Both the position numbers and the translations under genes were made by a program. From assembly GCF_003595215.1 (NCBI RefSeq), contig NZ_QYZP01000003.1, positions 124,001 to 188,000 on the forward strand: a stretch of DNA of 64,000 bases, in the 5' to 3' direction. The DNA comes from Nesterenkonia natronophila. GTDB taxonomy: Bacteria > Actinomycetota > Actinomycetes > Actinomycetales > Micrococcaceae. Positions 41,753 to 52,144 of this stretch are shown piece after piece. The notes beneath the pieces were generated by a model. The model was not told the DNA's origin. It ran no database searches and was given only the letters and a program-made list of their open reading frames with translations. Position 1 is the first letter of the stretch. Each line of letters starts with the position of its first letter.

Positions 41753-41756
<4 letters not shown>

Positions 41757-42592
41757 CCACGTTTGGCACGCGACTGGAACACGCCTTCAACACCTTCGGT
41801 CAGCTCTGCGTCGGCATCGACCCGCATCCTGATGTTCTCTCCGACTGGGGGCTGCCCGACGACGCCCGCGGATTGCGGGAGTGCGGTATGCGCGTGGTCG
41901 AGGCCTCCGCGGGCCGCGCCGGGATCGTCAAGCCCCAGGTCGCGTGCTTCGAGCGCCACGGCGTGGCGGGCCTCCAGGTGTTGGCGGAGGTCATAGCTGC
42001 GGCGAAGAGTGCGGGTCTGCTGGTCATCGCCGACGCTAAGCGGGGAGACATCGGTTCCACGATGGAGGCCTACGCCGAAGCGTGGCTCAATCCCCAGAGA
42101 GACTTCGGAGTGGACGCTCTGACCGTCAGCCCGTTCTTGGGGTTTGCTACTTTGCAGCCGGCCGTCCAGGCCGCTGCACAATACGAGGCCGGACTGTTCG
42201 TCTTGGCCTTGACCTCGAACGCCGAGGGGCAGCAGGTTCAGCTGGCCCGTGACGAGGACGGGCAGACTGTCGCTGGGCGCATCGTACGCTCGGTAGCGGC
42301 GTCCAACGCCGCAGCAGCGGACCAGGGAAAAATGGGCAGCATCGGTCTGGTGGTCGGAGCCACCACGGCGCATCTGGCTGAGCAGAATGGGATTGACCTG
42401 GTCGCGGGAAGCCCCCCACTTCTGGCACCGGGATACGGCGCCCAAGGAGCGACTGCCCAGAGCATCCGAAGTGGCTTCGGCGCAGCCTGGGGTCAGGTGC
42501 TGGTCAATTCGTCCCGAGCCATCCTCGCCGCAGGGCCTGAAACCCATGGTCTCGTCTCAAATATTGAGCAAGCGCGCACTGACTTGCAGTGA
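41753..42592 (+). CDS. pyrF: Orotidine 5'-phosphate decarboxylase (type 2)
   Basis: Final step to UMP. The 279 residues match the longer type 2 family found in actinobacteria. It has [53 protein letters not shown] with the catalytic Lys-Asp array, and [27 protein letters not shown] for phosphate binding. It is the last pyr gene here; pyrE is not in the window and pyrD lies far upstream. The start overlaps carB (ATGA). The 117 bases after it hold a promoter for mihF. Confidence 0.96.
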
Positions 42593-42628
42593 CACCGCCT
42601 ATTGACGGGCTGCTCATGTCACGTCCTA

Positions 42629-42657
42629 TTGCCCCTGACGCAAATTGCGGCTACATT
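42629..42657 (+). promoter_or_regulatory. Promoter for mihF and downstream genes
   Basis: TTGCCC and TACATT are separated by exactly 17 bases, a good sigma-A type match. The predicted start lies about 45 bases before the mihF GTG, which has its own AAGGAGG. Confidence 0.65.
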
Positions 42658-42709
42658 CAGGCCTAAGAAAGAACCAAAAGGGGAACGACGCATGTGAAGG
42701 AGGGGTCCG

Positions 42710-43030
42710 GTGGCACTGCGAGAACTGACCCAACAGGAACGTGACACCGCCCGGCAGAAGGCACTGGCAGCGCGCGCAGAGCGCGCTGAGGTGAAGCGCG
42801 GCTTCGGCGCTGGAACACTCAGCTTCGCTGAAGTGTTGGAGCGTGCCGGATCCTCCGAAGCGGTGGCGAGACTGAGGACTATTGAGCTTCTGGAAGCGCT
42901 GCCGGGTGTTGGCCGGGTGACTGCCACCAGGATCCTTGAGGACCTCGGTGTCTCCACCTCGCGGCGGCTCGGAGGTTTGGGCGTCAAGCAGCGCAAAGCA
43001 CTGACGGAGCATCTGGCAGAATTGGACTGA
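42710..43030 (+). CDS. mihF: Integration host factor, actinobacterial type (mIHF)
   Basis: Nucleoid-associated DNA-binding protein that bends DNA; unrelated to the alpha/beta IHF of proteobacteria. The 106 residues begin with a basic helix rich in Ala and Arg (MALRELTQQERDTARQKAL, ARAERAEVKRGF) and end with a helix-two-turn-helix core holding LEALPGVGRVTATRILEDLG and GVKQRKALTEHL. A strong AAGGAGG lies 8 bases before the GTG. The stop overlaps gmk; the mihF-gmk-rpoZ-coaBC-metK order is the classic actinobacterial one. Confidence 0.95.
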   Translation: MALRELTQQERDTARQKALAARAERAEVKRGFGAGTLSFAEVLERAGSSEAVARLRTIELLEALPGVGRVTATRILEDLGVSTSRRLGGLGVKQRKALTEHLAELD

Positions 43031-43614
43031 TGTCCTCAGAAGCCTCTGCCCCACAGGTCACTGTTCTTGCTGGTCCTACATCTGTTGGCAAGTCCACACT
43101 GAGCCGCTACGTCCGAGAGACGTATCCGCAGGTCCATTTCTCCGTCTCCGCGACTACCCGCCCGGCGCGCCCCGGCGAAGTCAATGGAGAGGACTACCTG
43201 TTTATCAGCGACCGACGCTTTGATGAGCTCCTTGCTGAAGACGCTTTCCTGGAATGGGCCGTGGTTCACCAGAAATACCGATACGGCACGCTTACTGCCA
43301 CTGTAGAAGAGGCCCTCTCCGAAGGAAAGAACGTTCTTCTGGAGATAGATCTCCAAGGTGCGCGCCAGGTTCGAGCGAAACTGCGTGCGGCGCAGTTCGT
43401 GTTCCTGGCTCCGCCGAGCTTCGATGATCTGGTCCAACGACTCATCGGTCGGGGAACCGAATCCGAGGAGGAACAGCAGCGCAGGCTGGAAACCGCTAGA
43501 ATAGAACTCGCGGCAGAATCGGAATTCGATGTCACCATCATCAATGACGACATCGAAAGGGCCGCGCGTGAACTTATTGCCTGTATGGGCATTGAACTGA
43601 CGACCAACGCATAA
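43030..43614 (+). CDS. gmk: Guanylate kinase
   Basis: ATP-dependent phosphorylation of GMP to GDP. The 194 residues show the P-loop AGPTSVGKSTLSRYVRE, in which actinobacterial Thr replaces the usual Ser after GP, the GMP-binding SVSATTRPARPGEVNGEDYLF, EWAVVHQKYRYGT, and LEIDLQGARQVRAKL with a lid RGTESEEEQQRRL. The ATG overlaps the mihF stop by one base (TGATG), suggesting coupled synthesis. Confidence 0.96.
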   Translation: MSSEASAPQVTVLAGPTSVGKSTLSRYVRETYPQVHFSVSATTRPARPGEVNGEDYLFISDRRFDELLAEDAFLEWAVVHQKYRYGTLTATVEEALSEGKNVLLEIDLQGARQVRAKLRAAQFVFLAPPSFDDLVQRLIGRGTESEEEQQRRLETARIELAAESEFDVTIINDDIERAARELIACMGIELTTNA

Positions 43615-43623
43615 GGAATCTGA

Positions 43624-43890
43624 GTGACTGAGAAGCTCGAAGGCATCATTAACCCGCGGATCGACGACCTCACGAAGAAGGCCGATTCGAAGTACTCGCT
43701 GGTGCTCTTCGCCTCCAAGCGCGCCCGCCAGATCAACAACTACTACGCGCAGCTCCACGAAGGTCTCTTTGAGCACATTGGGCCTCTGGTCGAAACCAAG
43801 CTCAATGAGAAGCCTCTGTCGATCGCCCTGCGTGAGATCAACGAAGACCTGCTCGTCCAGAAACCGGCAGCTGAGGCGCCCGCAGCCTGA
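43624..43890 (+). CDS. rpoZ: RNA polymerase omega subunit
   Basis: Small subunit that aids folding and assembly of the beta-prime subunit. The 88 residues contain the family core [33 protein letters not shown] and [15 protein letters not shown], with an Ala/Pro-rich tail. The GTG start lies 9 bases after the gmk stop, within the TAAGGAATCTGA spacer. It is normal for the lineage. Confidence 0.96.
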   Translation: MTEKLEGIINPRIDDLTKKADSKYSLVLFASKRARQINNYYAQLHEGLFEHIGPLVETKLNEKPLSIALREINEDLLVQKPAAEAPAA

Positions 43891-43904
43891 ACCGGCGCAC
43901 CAAA

Positions 43905-45191
43905 ATGCGCATTGTCCTCGGAGTCTCGGCAGGCATAGCCGCCTATAAGGTGGTGCACCTCGCCCGACTGCTCAGAGAAGACGGACACCAGGTCGATGTC
44001 ATCCCTACCCCGGGTTCGCTGGAGTTTGTCGGGCGCGCGACGTGGGAAGCCATCAGTGGACGCCCCGTGAGCACCAGCGTGTTCGAGGGCGTCGCTGAGG
44101 TGCGCCACGTTCGGATCGGTCAGGACGCAGACCTGATTGTCGTGGCCCCCGCCACCGCAGACCTGCTTGCCCGGGTTCGCGCGGGAATGGCTGATGATCT
44201 GCTGACCACCACGCTTCTCGCCACCGAGGCGCCGACCCTGCTGGTGCCGGCCATGCACACCGAGATGTGGCGCAACGCCGCTACCGCGGACAACGTTGCA
44301 GCACTCCGGAACCGCGGCATGGACGTCATGGAACCAGCCGTGGGGAGACTCACGGGGCAAGATTCCGGACCGGGGCGGATGCCTGAGCCGGAAGACATCT
44401 ACGCTCGCGTTGACCAGCTCCTCCACTGCCGGGGGGCAGCCCGGGACAGCGGTCCAACTTCGCAGTCACCGCCTTCACTTACCGGGCGGAGGGTGGTGGT
44501 CACCGCGGGCGGTACACGGGAGCCGCTGGACCCCGTGCGCTACCTGGGCAATCGTTCTTCCGGAAAACAAGGGTTCGCGCTGGCTGAGCGAGCCGTTCAC
44601 TGGGGAGCGCAGGTGCACCTCATCGCAGGAATTACAGATGCCGAGCCCCCGTCGGGCATCAGCAACCTCACCCTGGAGCGCATCGAAACCGCTGCACAAC
44701 TCCACGAAGCAGTGCTGCGGGAAAGCGTGCACGCCGATGTGCTGGTGATGGCCGCCGCGGTGGCCGATTTCCGGCCCGCTGACTATGCGCAGGCGAAGAT
44801 CAAGAAAACCGACGACGACGCAAACCCGGTGATCCCCCTGCAGCGCAATCCCGACATACTCGCGGACACTGTCCGACGTCGCGCGGGCACTGGCACCGGC
44901 CCGAAGGTGATCGTTGGATTCGCCGCTGAGACCGGCGACGACGCTCACGCTCCCGTTGCCCTCGCCGAGCAGAAGCTGCAGCGCAAAGGCTGTGACCTCC
45001 TCGTACTGAACCAAGTGGGAGAGAATCTAGTCTTCGGACAAGACTCCACCGAAGTTCACATCCTGGCTTCCGAGGCAGCCCAGCGGACACTCGGTTCGGC
45101 TGAGCCAGTCCACCTTCGCGGCAGCAAAGTCGAGGCAGCGGAGGCAGTGGTCTCGCAAGCAGCTCGACTGCTCGAGGGCCCCGAGGACTAG
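43905..45191 (+). CDS. coaBC: Bifunctional phosphopantothenoylcysteine decarboxylase / phosphopantothenate-cysteine ligase
   Basis: Two consecutive steps of coenzyme A synthesis. Residues 1-190 form the FMN-dependent CoaC domain: VLGVSAGIAAYKVVHLAR, the active-site His in VRHVRIGQDADLIVVAPATADLLAR, PAMHTEMW and GRMPEPEDI. Residues 195-428 form the CoaB domain: RVVVTAGGTREPLDPVR, LGNRSSGKQGFALAE, AAVADFRP, KIKK, and VGFAAETGD. At 428 residues it is full length. metK follows after 72 bases and its own promoter-like box. Confidence 0.96.
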   Translation: MRIVLGVSAGIAAYKVVHLARLLREDGHQVDVIPTPGSLEFVGRATWEAISGRPVSTSVFEGVAEVRHVRIGQDADLIVVAPATADLLARVRAGMADDLLTTTLLATEAPTLLVPAMHTEMWRNAATADNVAALRNRGMDVMEPAVGRLTGQDSGPGRMPEPEDIYARVDQLLHCRGAARDSGPTSQSPPSLTGRRVVVTAGGTREPLDPVRYLGNRSSGKQGFALAERAVHWGAQVHLIAGITDAEPPSGISNLTLERIETAAQLHEAVLRESVHADVLVMAAAVADFRPADYAQAKIKKTDDDANPVIPLQRNPDILADTVRRRAGTGTGPKVIVGFAAETGDDAHAPVALAEQKLQRKGCDLLVLNQVGENLVFGQDSTEVHILASEAAQRTLGSAEPVHLRGSKVEAAEAVVSQAARLLEGPED

Positions 45192-45251
45192 GTCCGGACG
45201 CCAAGCGTTGCGCCATATGACGGCTGCACAGTGCAGGTGTGCCCTGCGCGT

Positions 45252-45257
45252 TAGGAT
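45252..45257 (+). promoter_or_regulatory. -10 box for a leaderless metK transcript
   Basis: TAGGAT ends 6 bases before the metK GTG, so transcription would start at the start codon. The 72-base gap has no Shine-Dalgarno at a suitable distance and no SAM riboswitch signature. Confidence 0.55.
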
Positions 45258-45263
45258 GAGCCG

Positions 45264-46457
45264 GTGACCACTACCAAACCGCTGCGCCTTTTCTCTTCCG
45301 AGTCAGTGACGATCGGACATCCGGACAAGATTTGCGACCAAGTCTCTGATGCCATTCTTGATGCGCTGCTGACCGTAGACCCGGACGCTCGGGTTGCCGT
45401 TGAGGCGCTGACCACTACCGGTCTGATGCAAGTCGCTGGCGAGGTCACCACAAAGGGTTATGTCGAGATCCCCCAGATAGTGCGATCGACCCTCTTGGGC
45501 ATCGGCTATGATTCCTCGGCCAACGGTTTCGACGGCGCACGCTGCGGGGTATCAATCTCCATCGGCCAGCAGTCTCCCGACATTGCCGGAGGAGTGTTCA
45601 ACTCTCTGGAGGCGCGATCCGGAGCTGACGACCCGCGTGAGGCGCAGGGTGCCGGAGACCAAGGAATCATGTTCGGCTACGCCACGAATGAGACCGACAC
45701 CTACATGCCGACCCCGATCGCGCTTGCTCACCGGTTGTCGGCACAACTGACCGAAGTGCGGCAGGACGGCATTTTCGACTATCTACGTCCGGACGGGAAG
45801 ACCCAGGTCACCATTGGTTATGACGGTGACAGGCCGGTATCGCTGGAAACGGTAGTCGTGTCGACCCAACACACCCAGGAGACTGCTCAGCAGCAGCTCC
45901 ACGCCGACATCTCCGAGGGAGTGATCGCTCCCGTGATCGCTGACTCAGGGTTGGAGGTTGGTGGTCTGGAGGAGATCATCAACCCGTCAGGTCCGTTCGT
46001 TGTGGGCGGTCCCGTAGGTGATGCGGGACTCACCGGACGGAAGATCATTGTCGACACCTACGGAGGATTCGCCCGGCACGGTGGAGGCGCTTTCTCCGGC
46101 AAGGACCCTTCCAAAGTGGACCGCTCCGCGACTTACGCCATGCGCTGGGTGGCGAAGAATGTGGTCGCCGCAGGTCTTGCCGACCGAGCCGAGATCCAAA
46201 TTGCCTACGCTATAGGCCGGGCTCACCCGGTGGGAATCTACGTCGAAACCTTTGGCACTGAGCACGTGAACCCCGACGCCATCTCCACGGCCATCCGTGA
46301 GGTATTCGACTTGCGTCCGCTCGGCATCATTGAGGACCTCGACCTGAAGCGGCCCATTTACGCAGAGACGGCGAAGAACGGTCATTTCGGTCGCTCGGAG
46401 TTCCCGTGGGAGCAGCTCAATCGCGTCGACGCCCTGCGTTCGTACTTCGGAGCCTGA
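45264..46457 (+). CDS. metK: S-adenosylmethionine synthase
   Basis: Makes SAM from methionine and ATP. The 397 residues carry [37 protein letters not shown], the ATP loop [30 protein letters not shown] split across its two motifs ([27 protein letters not shown]), and end with [10 protein letters not shown]. The GTG lies directly after a TAGGAT -10 box, so translation is probably leaderless. It is the end of the mihF-gmk-rpoZ-coaBC-metK block. The 115 bases to priA contain a perfect 12-bp palindrome CTCGGCGCCGAG with no loop or T run. Confidence 0.97.
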   Translation: MTTTKPLRLFSSESVTIGHPDKICDQVSDAILDALLTVDPDARVAVEALTTTGLMQVAGEVTTKGYVEIPQIVRSTLLGIGYDSSANGFDGARCGVSISIGQQSPDIAGGVFNSLEARSGADDPREAQGAGDQGIMFGYATNETDTYMPTPIALAHRLSAQLTEVRQDGIFDYLRPDGKTQVTIGYDGDRPVSLETVVVSTQHTQETAQQQLHADISEGVIAPVIADSGLEVGGLEEIINPSGPFVVGGPVGDAGLTGRKIIVDTYGGFARHGGGAFSGKDPSKVDRSATYAMRWVAKNVVAAGLADRAEIQIAYAIGRAHPVGIYVETFGTEHVNPDAISTAIREVFDLRPLGIIEDLDLKRPIYAETAKNGHFGRSEFPWEQLNRVDALRSYFGA

Positions 46458-46572
46458 GCTTCCCCTCCCACCGGTGCTGAGCCTCGGCGCCGAGTCCTAC
46501 AGGGCACACCACAGCCACCAGCAGTTCAGCGCATCAGGATACGATCGCTGACGATGGAGGAGGTGAGCGGAC

Positions 46573-48555
46573 GTGACCGATCGTGAGGGTGATCAGCCCG
46601 CCCTCCTGGACGCTCTCGCGCCAGCTCCGGCGGCGCGACTGCCAGCAGGAACAGCGGCAAATGTGCCGGTCGCGCAGGTGCTTCTGGAATCTCCGGTGCC
46701 ACACCTAGACCGAGTCTTCGACTACGCAGTCCCCGCGGATCTAGACGATCAGGCGGTCCCCGGCTCCCGGGTTAAGGTGCGGTTCTCCTCGCGTGACATG
46801 GCAGGCTACCTGCTGAACCGCACTGAAAGCACAGCTGCGCCCCGGCTTGCCCCGATCAGCAAGGTCGTCACGCCGCTGCCGCTGCTGTCCTCCGAGATCC
46901 TCACGCTCTGCCAAAAAGTCGCTCAGCGCTATGCCGGGGTGACCGCAGATGTGCTGCGCGCAGCCATCCCGCAGCGAGCAGCCCGCGTAGAGCAGGAGTT
47001 CACTCGCTTCGCCGCACCTGACTCCCCGGAAACTGTGGCGAGTCCGGGACCACGGGAGGCAGCCCTGGCCCTGCAGTCTTTCGGCCCTGAGGGATGGCCG
47101 AACATGGTCGTCAGCGCGGTGCAGGAAGCCCGTTCCGCAGACCGGAGTGTGATCGTCGCCGTGCCTGATCAACGCGACGTCGACCGCCTGCTGCCAATGC
47201 TGCAGGAACAGCTCGGGGACTCAGCTGTGGCCCAACTGACCGCTGAGATGGGCCCCACCCCTCGGTACCGGTCGTACTTGCGGCTGCGCTACGGTCACGC
47301 GCAGGTAGCGCTCGGGACACGCTCGGCAATATTTGCGCCGGTTGCGGGACCGGCGCAGATCCTCGTGGTCGATGACCACGACTCCAGCCACCAGGAGCCG
47401 CGAGCACCGTATCATCACACTCGTGAGGTAGCTCTGCTGCGCAGCGTGCACACGGGCGCCGGACTGCGGTTCATCTCCACATCTCGAAGCCTGGAGATTC
47501 AGCGACTCGTCGAACGTGGGTGGCTCAGCGACCTGGGCCCTGCGCGAACGCAACGCACCGCCATCGCGCCGCTGGTGACGGCCTCAAGGGACTCTTACCA
47601 ACAGGAGCGCGACCCAACACTTCAGCGGGCACGCCTCCCAGGCGTGGCGTACCGGACCGCACGGAAGGGCCTCGAGCTCGGCCCCGTGCTGGTCCAAGTG
47701 GGCCGCACCGGATTCATACCTGCGGTGCTGTGCGAAAGCTGCCGGTCACGCCAAACGTGCCCCGAGTGCCACGGGCCGCTGTCTTTGCCTGGCCACTTCG
47801 GCCAGTCGGACACTCTGCGCTGCCGTTGGTGCGGACTGCACCAACGCGGGCACAGGTGCCCCGCGTGCGGGGTGACCAGATTCCGGGCTGGCGCTGTAGG
47901 AGCTGACCGTACGGCCCAAGAGCTGGGCAGGGCGTTTCCCAACATCCCGGTCGTTTCCTCCACCAGTGACCATCCGGTGACGGAGGTCCCAGACAAGCCC
48001 GGCCTGATCATCAGCACCCCGGGGCTCGAACCTGTTGCACCTCAAGGCTACACAGCGGCACTGCTCCTCGACGGTGACGCCCAGCTCGCCAGGGAGGGCC
48101 TCGACGTTCCCCGCGCTGTGCTGTCTCGATGGTTTGCCGCGGCCTCCCTCGTCCGCTCCCGCGCCCAGGGAGGCGCTGTGGTCGTTACCGCGGAGGATCC
48201 TGAGCTGACCGGCGCGCTGATTCGTTGGGACCCGGTGGGTTACGCGCGGCGTGAACTCTACCGTCGGCTGGAGTTGCGCCTGCCGCCTGCAGTTCGGATG
48301 CTCACCATCACCGGAGAGTCGCAGGAGGCGGAGAGTTTCGTGACCCAGGTGCAACTAGCTGAGGGTCTCGAGTGGGTGGGGCCCGCACCGACAGACGAGG
48401 GCGCTCACCGCTGGATGTTGTTCTTCAGCTATGCGCAGGCCGCCGAGGTGATCGCGGAGGTCACTCGAGTCCGACGAACCGGCTCTGCCTATTCCGCGGG
48501 TCAGGGGAGAGCTCTCCGCATTGCGGTCGATGACACTTCTGCCCTGCAGTTCTAG
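46573..48555 (+). CDS. priA: Primosomal protein N' homologue, helicase motifs missing
   Basis: PriA normally restarts stalled forks as a 3'-5' helicase. This 660-residue copy keeps the N-terminal fork-binding domain (VPVAQVLLESPVPHLDRVFDYAVP, PGSRVKVRFSSR) and a zinc-binding block of eight cysteines near 394-436 (CESC, CPECH, CRWCG, CPACG). It has no Walker A; where GxTGSGKT should occur there is only GWPNMVVSAVQEA, and the DEEH box is replaced by VDDHDSSHQEP. This is the known actinobacterial form, annotated as probable PriA without helicase activity. GGAGGAGG precedes the GTG. Unlike many relatives, fmt does not follow. Confidence 0.92.
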   Translation: MTDREGDQPALLDALAPAPAARLPAGTAANVPVAQVLLESPVPHLDRVFDYAVPADLDDQAVPGSRVKVRFSSRDMAGYLLNRTESTAAPRLAPISKVVTPLPLLSSEILTLCQKVAQRYAGVTADVLRAAIPQRAARVEQEFTRFAAPDSPETVASPGPREAALALQSFGPEGWPNMVVSAVQEARSADRSVIVAVPDQRDVDRLLPMLQEQLGDSAVAQLTAEMGPTPRYRSYLRLRYGHAQVALGTRSAIFAPVAGPAQILVVDDHDSSHQEPRAPYHHTREVALLRSVHTGAGLRFISTSRSLEIQRLVERGWLSDLGPARTQRTAIAPLVTASRDSYQQERDPTLQRARLPGVAYRTARKGLELGPVLVQVGRTGFIPAVLCESCRSRQTCPECHGPLSLPGHFGQSDTLRCRWCGLHQRGHRCPACGVTRFRAGAVGADRTAQELGRAFPNIPVVSSTSDHPVTEVPDKPGLIISTPGLEPVAPQGYTAALLLDGDAQLAREGLDVPRAVLSRWFAAASLVRSRAQGGAVVVTAEDPELTGALIRWDPVGYARRELYRRLELRLPPAVRMLTITGESQEAESFVTQVQLAEGLEWVGPAPTDEGAHRWMLFFSYAQAAEVIAEVTRVRRTGSAYSAGQGRALRIAVDDTSALQF

Positions 48556-48580
48556 CCCACCCAGGGCGCAGGGGGGTCCT

Positions 48581-49594
48581 TCATTGTCTGTGTGGGGTGA
48601 CGCAGCTGACGAACTGTCGTACCGCTCGCGCCAGTTGAGCCGGCTTCTCGTAGTGCACCAGATGCCCCGATCCGCGAATGATCTCCAGGTGGCCTTGGGG
48701 CAATGACTCCCGCAGGAGGCGACGCCCCTTAGGGGTGCTGAGAGTGTCCTGGGACCCGGCCAGCAGAAGGGTCGGAACACGGACATTTGAGGCGTACTCT
48801 TTGACGGTGTGCCTGCTGGAGGCATGATACGACTCGAGAAGGTTCTTGCGGTTCCAGTAGCCGCCGAAGAACTGCCGGTGCTGATCCTTCACGAAGGCAG
48901 TCAATTCACGGTCCCACCCCACCCCCAAGGTGAGGTTCATCACCTCCAGCACCGTCGGCGAGCGCAGGACGGCGTTGGCCGCAGCCTCCGGAAGCACCTG
49001 ACAGAGACGGTAGTACAGCTCTACCACGGTGGCCCCTGGCAGAAGTCTTCCGCGAAAAATGTTGTCACTGATGGGGGCACTCAGCACCACACTGGACCAG
49101 TCCCGGTGGTGCTGGGCGCAGTGGGCCGCGCACACGACGGTCCCGAATGAATGGCCGATCAGACAATCTCCGGAACCGAGGTGAAGGGCCTGAGACAAAC
49201 CCTCGACGGCCGCAGCATAGAGATTGACTGTGTGCTCATGCGTGACTCCGTCTGCTGTGCACAGCGGTGGCGACTGGCCGTAACCGGGCAGGTCCGGCAC
49301 CAAGACCTCGAACTCTGGGAGTCCGTCGACGATCAGCTGCATGCCGTGATGATCACCACGGAAGCCATGGATCAGCAGAAGCCGCTGGGACCGGGTGGAT
49401 TCTGGTTGCGGGGAGTACTTCCACACAGCGACCTCGCCCGCGATCTGCTGCCCGCGGACCTCACAGCGGATTGGGATTGTCACCTTCGCCGGCACCCGCC
49501 GCGGGTATTCGACCCAGGGCGCGGGAAGGAAACGAGGCTGCGTCGTCGACCGTATTTTTCCCACGAGGGACAGCGTAGCGACTCTCATAACCAT
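48581..49594 (-). CDS. Alpha/beta hydrolase
   Basis: A 337-residue alpha/beta-hydrolase fold protein with unknown substrate. It has LLLIHGFRGDHHG (oxyanion hole), VPDLPGYGQSPP, the nucleophile elbow LIGHSFGTVV, VLSAPISDN, LLLAGSQDT with the likely acid, and catalytic His in GSGHLVHYEKP. No signal peptide is convincing. The start is uncertain: the most 5' ATG is given, an ATG follows two codons later, and the fold proper only begins near residue 36, so a GTG there is also possible. It converges on priA with 25 bases between stops and is divergent from leuS across a 49-base gap that holds a TAGACT box at 49596-49601. Confidence 0.78.
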   Translation of the reverse strand: MVMRVATLSLVGKIRSTTQPRFLPAPWVEYPRRVPAKVTIPIRCEVRGQQIAGEVAVWKYSPQPESTRSQRLLLIHGFRGDHHGMQLIVDGLPEFEVLVPDLPGYGQSPPLCTADGVTHEHTVNLYAAAVEGLSQALHLGSGDCLIGHSFGTVVCAAHCAQHHRDWSSVVLSAPISDNIFRGRLLPGATVVELYYRLCQVLPEAAANAVLRSPTVLEVMNLTLGVGWDRELTAFVKDQHRQFFGGYWNRKNLLESYHASSRHTVKEYASNVRVPTLLLAGSQDTLSTPKGRRLLRESLPQGHLEIIRGSGHLVHYEKPAQLARAVRQFVSCVTPHRQ

Positions 49595-49643
49595 CTAGAC
49601 TGTTCGGAGTCGAACTTTCCGTGAACTGTTGAGGTGCGCACCT

Positions 49644-52118
49644 GTGAGCGAAACCGCTGAAAAGCAGTCCTACGACTTCCGAACGATCGAGGCCAAATGG
49701 CTGCCGTTCTGGGAGCAGGACGGGACATTTGTCGCCAAATCGGCCGACGACCGGCCCAAGAAGTATGTCTGCGACATGTTCCCCTACCCATCGGGCGATC
49801 TGCATATGGGGCACGCCGAGGCGTTCGCCATCGGCGACGTCCCGGCGCGCTATTGGCGCCTGCGCGGCTACAACGTTCTGCATCCGGTGGGGTGGGACTC
49901 TTTCGGGCTGCCCGCGGAGAATGCCGCCATCAAGAACAACGCCCACCCGGCTGAGTGGACATACCGGAACATTGACACCCAGGCCACCAGCTTCAAACGC
50001 TACGCCATCAGCACTGACTGGACCCGTCGACTGCACACCTCAGATGAGATGTACTACCGGTGGACTCAGTGGTTGTTCCTCAAACTGTTCGAGCAGGGAC
50101 TGGCTTACCGGAAAGACTCACCAGTCAACTGGTGTCCCTCCTGCCAGACTGTGCTGGCCAATGAGCAGGTCGTCTCCGGTGCCTGCGAACGGTGCGGCAC
50201 CCCGGTGACGAAGAAGGCCTTGAACCAGTGGTACTTCAGAATCACTGACTACGCTGATCGGCTGCTGGACGACATGGAGCAGTTGGAAGGTTCATGGCCC
50301 GAGCGCGTGCTGGCGATGCAGCGTAATTGGATCGGCCGGTCTGAGGGCGCCCACGTAGACTTCGAGCTCGACGGTGACCATACCGTGACCGTATTCACCA
50401 CCCGCCCAGACACCATCTTCGGCGCCACTTTCTTTGTTGTGGCCGCTGACGCGCAGCTGGCCACCGAACTGGTCACCGATGAGCAGCGGGAGGAATTGGC
50501 GGCGTACCGGGAGCAGCTGAAATCGGTGTCAGACATTGAGCGCCAAGCTACCGACCGTAAGAAGACCGGGGTATTTCTCGGTGTCCACGCCACCAACCCG
50601 GCCACCGGCGCTCAGATGCCGGTCTACGCCACGGACTATGTGCTGGCGGACTATGGGACAGGCGCCGTGATGGGCGTCCCGGGTCAGGACCAGCGTGACT
50701 GGGAATTCGCGAAAACCTTCGATCTGCCGATCGTGCGCACCGTGCAGCCCCCGGAGGATTTCGACGGTGAGGCCTACACCGGCGCCGGGGAGGCGATCAA
50801 TTCCTCCCACGGAGATGTCTCCCTGGACGGATTGGAGGTCGAGCAGGCCAAGGCGACCATCATCGAGTGGCTCGAGAGCCAGGGGGCCGGCCGCAGAACC
50901 ATCAACTTCCGGCTGCGCGACTGGCTGGTCTCCCGCCAGCGCTTCTGGGGAGCGCCGATTCCCATCATTCACTGTGCCGCGTGCGGCGAGGTCCCCGTCC
51001 CGGAGGAGCAGCTGCCGGTGGCGCTGCCTACCAATATGCGTGGAGAGCAGCTGGCCCCCAAAGGACAGTCACCTCTGGCCTCCAACGCCGAGTGGGTCAG
51101 CGTGTCGTGCCCCCGGTGCGGAGAGAAGGCGAGTCGGGATACCGACACCATGGACACCTTTGTGGACTCCTCGTGGTACTACCTGCGGTATATCGACCCC
51201 GCCTCGACTGAAGCCATATTCCCCACCGAAGAGGCGAACAACTGGTTGCCGGTGGATCAGTATGTCGGCGGTGTGGAGCACGCGATTCTGCACCTCCTCT
51301 ACTCTCGATTCATCACCAAGGCGCTCCACGACATGGGGCTGATCAACTTCGTCGAACCGTTCCGCGCCCTGTTGAATCAGGGACAGGTGCTCAATGGGGG
51401 CCGAGCGATGTCCAAGTCGCTGGGCAATGGTGTCGACCTGGGTGAGCAGCTCGATGAGTTCGGGGTTGACGCCGTCCGCCTCACCATGGTCTTCGCCTCA
51501 CCTCCCGAGGACGACGTGGACTGGGCCGATGTCAGTCCCGCCGCGAGCCAAAAGTTCCTTGCTCGTGCGTGGCGTCTGGCTCAGGATGTCACCAGCGCAC
51601 CCGGGGTGGACCCCAGCGCGGGGGCTCAGCGGCTGCGGGTGGTCACTCACCGGGCAATCGCGGACGCGCAGACGTTGTTGGACGATCAGAAGTACAACGT
51701 GGTCATTGCCCGGGTCATGGAACTGGTCAATGCTGCACGTAAGGAGCTCGACTCTGGGGCGGGGCCAGCTGACCCCGCGGTTCGGGAGGCCGCGGAATTC
51801 ACCGCTCAGGCCCTCTCGCTGGTCGCTCCATACACTGCTGAGGATATGTGGGCCCAACTGGGCCATGAGCCCTCCGTGGCGAACTCCGCCTGGCCCTCCT
51901 ATGAGGAGGCCCTTCTGGTCCAGGACACGATCACCGCCGTGGTCCAGGTTCGGGGGAAGCTGCGTGACAAACTCGAGGTGCCGGTGGACATCACCGAACA
52001 GGAGTTGGAGCAGCAGGCGCTGTCGCTGCCGAAGATCCAGAAGTACATCGCTGACGACGGCGGGGTTCGCAAAGTGATTGTCCGTGCCCCCAAACTCGTG
52101 AATGTTGTGACCGGGTAG
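49644..52118 (+). CDS. leuS: Leucyl-tRNA synthetase
   Basis: Class Ia enzyme that charges tRNA-Leu and edits mischarged tRNA. The 824 residues show [16 protein letters not shown] with the HIGH signature, a zinc-like knuckle [17 protein letters not shown] with CERCG, the CP1 editing domain ([12 protein letters not shown], and [16 protein letters not shown] with the conserved editing Asp region), [15 protein letters not shown], a second four-Cys knuckle, and the KMSKS-type [11 protein letters not shown]. The GTG was chosen because it gives the usual start; GAGG lies about 8 bases upstream. Its activity sets the charged tRNA-Leu pool that the leuA leader senses. Confidence 0.97.
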   Translation: MSETAEKQSYDFRTIEAKWLPFWEQDGTFVAKSADDRPKKYVCDMFPYPSGDLHMGHAEAFAIGDVPARYWRLRGYNVLHPVGWDSFGLPAENAAIKNNAHPAEWTYRNIDTQATSFKRYAISTDWTRRLHTSDEMYYRWTQWLFLKLFEQGLAYRKDSPVNWCPSCQTVLANEQVVSGACERCGTPVTKKALNQWYFRITDYADRLLDDMEQLEGSWPERVLAMQRNWIGRSEGAHVDFELDGDHTVTVFTTRPDTIFGATFFVVAADAQLATELVTDEQREELAAYREQLKSVSDIERQATDRKKTGVFLGVHATNPATGAQMPVYATDYVLADYGTGAVMGVPGQDQRDWEFAKTFDLPIVRTVQPPEDFDGEAYTGAGEAINSSHGDVSLDGLEVEQAKATIIEWLESQGAGRRTINFRLRDWLVSRQRFWGAPIPIIHCAACGEVPVPEEQLPVALPTNMRGEQLAPKGQSPLASNAEWVSVSCPRCGEKASRDTDTMDTFVDSSWYYLRYIDPASTEAIFPTEEANNWLPVDQYVGGVEHAILHLLYSRFITKALHDMGLINFVEPFRALLNQGQVLNGGRAMSKSLGNGVDLGEQLDEFGVDAVRLTMVFASPPEDDVDWADVSPAASQKFLARAWRLAQDVTSAPGVDPSAGAQRLRVVTHRAIADAQTLLDDQKYNVVIARVMELVNAARKELDSGAGPADPAVREAAEFTAQALSLVAPYTAEDMWAQLGHEPSVANSAWPSYEEALLVQDTITAVVQVRGKLRDKLEVPVDITEQELEQQALSLPKIQKYIADDGGVRKVIVRAPKLVNVVTG

Positions 52119-52144
52119 GAACCCCTACCAACGCAGAGGCGGCG

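Noticed and set aside
45192..45263. SAM riboswitch before metK
   Set aside because: Only 72 bases, with no SAM-I/II/III/IV core; the gap fits a leaderless promoter instead.
46483..46494. Perfect 12-bp palindrome CTCGGCGCCGAG between metK and priA
   Set aside because: No loop, no T run and no second copy nearby; too little to call an operator or terminator.
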